Source of the DNA: Prosapia bicincta | Taxonomy: Eukaryota; Arthropoda; Insecta; Hemiptera; Cercopidae | Direction of reading: 5' to 3' | Length of the DNA: 64,000 nucleotides | Assembly (NCBI GenBank): GCA_036971475.1 | Contig: JBAIZL010000002.1 | Span: 233,200,143-233,264,142, forward strand | Shown: positions 60,181 through 64,000 of the stretch, in pieces | Layout: every line of letters begins with the position of its first letter | Position numbering within the stretch: position 1 is the first letter of the stretch | Notes under the pieces: generated by a model | Database searches by the model: none | What the model was told of the DNA's origin: nothing | What the model saw: only the letters and a program-made list of their open reading frames with translations | Position numbers and translations under genes: made by a program

Positions 60181-61408
60181 GCGAGGTTAGAAAGTATTTT
60201 GCCAGCACAATTTATAAAATATTGATCTTAAGCAATTGATGACATTTTAATCTAACCTATTGTCGTAACAAAACATTAAAAGGAAATAATAACTGTGAAT
60301 TTACTAAATACATAGAACCTCTTGGTCAAATTAACTTTTTAATTAATTTCTATAATTTAACTAAAACATAAGTTCTCTAAGAATGACTTAATTCTGTCCC
60401 AAAGTACAGACCGTCAAACGCTAAACGGTTTTTCAATTACGCCCTATTTTTAGCTTGCCTCAGCGGAAAAATATTTCGGGAAAATCTTCGTGTTGGTGTC
60501 ACGGTCTAACTCATCTATACAGTGGTATATGCGCTGAACACAACTATTGTATCGAAAATTAAGAAATAACACATGATTTCATGTAACAGCTGATTTAGTC
60601 ATTTTGAACAGCTGTTTTAACAAGTAGGCTATGTTACTTTATTTTTTGTACATTACACACACAATTTACAAAATTGTACACACATTTTGTAAATTAAAAT
60701 GTTATTCTTGAACATTTTGTATAAGTTAATAAATATATAATTTTTTTTGTTTCAGTATATCTTGTCACAATTGATTCAATATATTAATAATGAGTTTACA
60801 TTTGTATTTTAAACTTTAATATGTAAACGTTTTTAGGCGCGTCTGACACTTTCTAAGAACCGATTTCAATTGAATTCGTTAAATAACATTTTTATTCAGT
60901 ATATTTTTAAACTTCTAATGAAGGTTTTCTATTAAATACATTGACTAAAATCTATTGTAACCTCTATTAACAACACTCTTCTAATGACGTATTCACTTCT
61001 GATGACCACTTTTTTTCATTAGTTTCTCAACACACTTTAAACTATTAGAAAGTACATCTAAACTTTATTAGATTTGGTGGCAATAGTTACACCATTTTTA
61101 ATTATAAATATTAAATACAGTAGTGGTTTTACATATATTACTAGTGTTGAAAGGCTTCTATCGGAAGCTGGAAATGCCGATCTGAAACTATAGTTCTATA
61201 CCAAATTAAAAAGTAGTAAATGCTGTGAATTGATTAAATAATTAAAACATTTCAACCACTAATAAACTTTCTAATTACCAAATCCTAATCTAGATAAAAA
61301 GCGTCATCTTCAGAGGAATACGTTTTAACAATGTTAATAATAGTTTAAGTTTTTACCATAGTGGCTTTAAGTTGTTAATTGTTGAGAATATTCCTGGGTG
61401 AGAGGTAG

Positions 61409-61420
61409 AGAGAGAGAAAT

Positions 61421-61462
<42 letters not shown>
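61409..61462. repeat. (AG)n microsatellite
   Basis: AG run with an AAAT interruption at its start. Confidence 0.95.
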
Positions 61463-61466
<4 letters not shown>

Positions 61467-62737
61467 GCTAAAACAATTGAAACTTCTAAAGGATTACTTT
61501 GACTGAATAAATTGCTACAATCGATTTAAAGGATTGAGATATTGTGTTCGAGATATTGAGCCCCTAACATTGTGACACCTTATTGTGACGTATCAAATAT
61601 TTTGAATACTACTTGCAATACTGGGTTAAAACTTTGTTGGGGTGTTGCTGTTAATAAAACATTAAATAATATATTCTTAAATGTCTAGTTTCCAAATAAT
61701 ATAACAATAACAATACCTTAACTAATAAATTAGGTTTTTAAATTTCTCGATAACAATACAACCTACTTCTAACGAATAATTTGTAAAATCGTTATTTTAG
61801 AGCTATGAAACAGACAACCGGTCTGCCTGAGTTAATAGTTAGATACCCCGGCGAGTTTCTGTAACTACAAGTGGATAAGGTAAATGACGTTTTTCTAAAC
61901 CAATCAATTCCCTCCCCCCTACGAGCCCATTTGCAAAATCCGGTGGGGGGGGTTAATATTTTAATTATAATAAGAGTTTTATTGTGTAAAATAATGTAAC
62001 GTACCATTAGCTTCAATTTTCCTGAGTGAGAGTGCGCGCCCTTGCGTATGCGCGAACATGTGCGTTTTACAATTACATCAGTATTGATGGGCGGCAAAAT
62101 GTTTCCAGTATATAGTATACAGAGTAGTCCCAGTGTAGTTTTCCATTATTCATAGATAGTATATTTAGGTAAGACGTTAATTTAGTATAAAATATTTAAA
62201 GAAGTTTATTTTTCTCCACTTTTTCACAACTCACTGCCGCAGTACAATCAAGGACTCTCAAAGTCTCAAGGGATGGGTTTAAACCCTCCGACATTCGAGT
62301 ATCCTGTCTCGATTGCACTACTTGGACCCGAACTAATCAAATTATTTACGTACGGGAACATGGTCGTTCTAAGGTTCTACTGGTCTCGAGTTCGTACCAC
62401 GGTGACCTTAGTAGCGGGAATCACGAGTTTGAGTTCGTGGGGCAATGGTTTTGGTGGAGTCCTTGTCACCATTCTTTCTTGCCTTCTACCCTTTCTACAT
62501 AACGCACGTCTAACGTACACTTAAGAATACCACTGCATTTAAATACAAGATTGCCGTATTTATTAGATCAAATTGTGAAAAAGAGTTTCTGTGAGTATTT
62601 ATGTTTGTGTGGGAGTGAGGATTATAAAATCACGCAAAATGGTAATTAGTGACAAAAATATATTCTTTAAAATTGATAGTTCTCTTACTGGCTATAGCCA
62701 AACGAATAGGTATAGTTATCGTTTTTTATAGGTTACT

Positions 62738-62887
62738 CCTCGATCGGATGTCGACAACAGTTCTTTAAAAGTACTTTTGTCCGATGCCTCGATCGGATGT
62801 CAGCAACAGTTCTTTCGAAGTACTTTTTGTCGGCTGCCTTGATCAGATGTCGACAACAATTCTTTAAAAGTACTTTTTTCGGGTTTT
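62738..62887. repeat. 49-bp tandem triplicate
   Basis: CCT(C/T)GATC(G/A)GATGTC begins at 62738, 62787 and 62837. Each unit continues GACAACAGTTCTTTAAAAGT and ACTTTT(T/G)TC. Each unit also contains AAAGTACTTT, a perfect palindrome, except where AAAG has become CGAAG in the middle copy. Confidence 0.9.
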
Positions 62888-64000
62888 TTTCACAACTATG
62901 ATGTCAAGAAGAAATCTCTCGCTTTCTGTATCTTGCCGTGTGGACAAATTGTCATGGTTCCAACAGACTATAACAAAACATTCAGTTGGCCGCAGCCTTC
63001 ATCCTCCAATGTTGCATAAACTCCGCCCGCCCTGCTCACGGTCAGGCTTCCATAATAACGTTCCCACATTGAATTTACTTATAGTAAGAGGGACGTTAAC
63101 CTCTGGTTCTCGGTACAAGAGCAGTATTTTGAATTAGGTTGGAGTAAAATCCGTTATATTACTACAATAACTAACCGACAACAAATATTGAAAAAATATT
63201 TAAATAATTAAATTTATATTATAAATATAAATATAATTTATTTTTTAATAATCTCTAGTTTATCAAGCTTGTTAAAAATTCACGTTTTTAGTACCAAAAT
63301 ATTTCAATCTAAGTAAATAATTTCGTCACAAATAATAATTGGGTCGATTACGCCAAGGCAAAACTTGTATAAAAGTTTTAACCCAATTTTTCTACCTCTA
63401 TTCGGAATTTTCTTCCGGAAGTTTAATTCGTAATATTAAATTTCAACAAAATTAAATCATGCATAACTTACTTTAATAAACTACAATAATTAAAATATTC
63501 AAATCCATAACCATAAATTAATTTAGGCTAAGTCTTAGAGGTATATTACTAGACATTAATTCAATGTTAACAAATATAACAAGTCACTTTCCTATTAAAA
63601 CTACTCAAATACTTTAGTCAACAGATACAATCAATTGATAATTAAGACCTTTATTTCAGCTTTTACTGGGGATAAAAGCGTCTGAAAAACAGACGTAAAA
63701 CAAAGGTTAAATTAGGAAACAACACACTGATAAGCAATTCAAAAATTGTTTAATGTTTTCAATAGTAAAATGTTTCTTTTTTAATGGTAGTTAACTCTGC
63801 TACACCTATTCCTAGAATTAGATTCTATGTAGAATTCTTTTATACAAATAAAGTTTATATTCATTTCCATTTTTGGTATTTTAAATATAACTTTATACAT
63901 TTTAGGTTTTTCTACAGTTTGCTTTTACATTCATCACAATTTATTAGCTTGTCTTTATTGGAGGTGTTCAACCAAATCTCCAATCATAAATAATAGAGTT

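Larger units (their letters stand above)
60181..64000. other. AT-rich stretch without recognisable gene
   Basis: Holds an (AG)n tract and a 49-bp triplicate, listed separately, and a minus-strand CTGAAGATGACGC motif at 61301-61313. Two + frames of 80-83 codons (62273-62524 and 62898-63137) have ordinary composition but no recognisable domain. Confidence 0.4.

Noticed and set aside
62273..62524. 83-codon plus-strand ORF with hydrophobic segments
   Set aside because: No recognisable family; an equally long frame is expected by chance in this less AT-rich patch.

Overview
The window looks like gene-poor, repeat-dominated nuclear DNA from an arthropod, most likely an insect. It is AT-rich, full of long dinucleotide microsatellites, and carries a wide mix of eukaryotic transposable elements: LTR retrotransposons of the BEL/Pao and Gypsy groups, LINEs of APE-endonuclease and restriction-like-endonuclease types, Penelope-like elements, a Helitron remnant, DDE transposons, MITEs and a tRNA-derived SINE. 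I recognise no intact host gene, no rRNA gene and no functional tRNA gene. The order of the insect cannot be settled from sequence reading alone.

Layout. 1-331: 3' end of a LINE (+) with a poly(A) tail. 1.37-2.17 kb: decayed Helitron-type helicase, followed directly by a ~165-bp satellite array to 3.47 kb. 3.74-6.53 kb: 5'-truncated R2-like LINE (-). 6.54-8.18 kb: eroded Gypsy gag-protease (+). 9.13-10.43 kb: broken IS630/Tc1-type DDE transposase (+). 10.9-13.2 kb: three inverted-repeat elements in a row (a 270-bp MITE, a 210-bp fold-back, and a 1.2-kb element with ~370-bp arms). 16.4-16.6 and 18.8-19.9 kb: minisatellites. 20.5-21.2, 23.9-24.1, 27.4-27.7 and 59.8 kb: Penelope-like fragments. 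28.75 kb: tRNA-derived SINE head (-).

29.36-35.96 kb: an almost complete BEL/Pao element (-) with 393-bp LTRs that differ at about two sites; it is inserted in a (TA)n tract and has two frameshifts and three in-frame TGA codons. 36.35-37.29 kb: non-autonomous hAT-like element. 42.3-43.5 kb: microsatellites around an inverted cluster of short modules that contain hammerhead-like core motifs. 43.53-51.49 kb: a full-length young Gypsy element (-) with ~1.1-kb LTRs, a -1 frameshift signal between gag and pol, one gag nonsense codon and a damaged reverse transcriptase active site. 52.33-57.50 kb: I-clade LINE (-) with ORF1, endonuclease, RT and RNase H, an internal deletion and many frame breaks. 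The remainder is AT-rich DNA with scattered microsatellites and no recognisable gene.

The main things to follow up are the family of CTGANGA...GAAA hairpin motifs, with pairing preserved between two diverged modules at 42.5-42.9 kb and one copy overlapping the stop codon of a Penelope endonuclease; a 3' UTR motif shared by two unrelated LINEs; and the TGA-only interruptions in the young BEL element.
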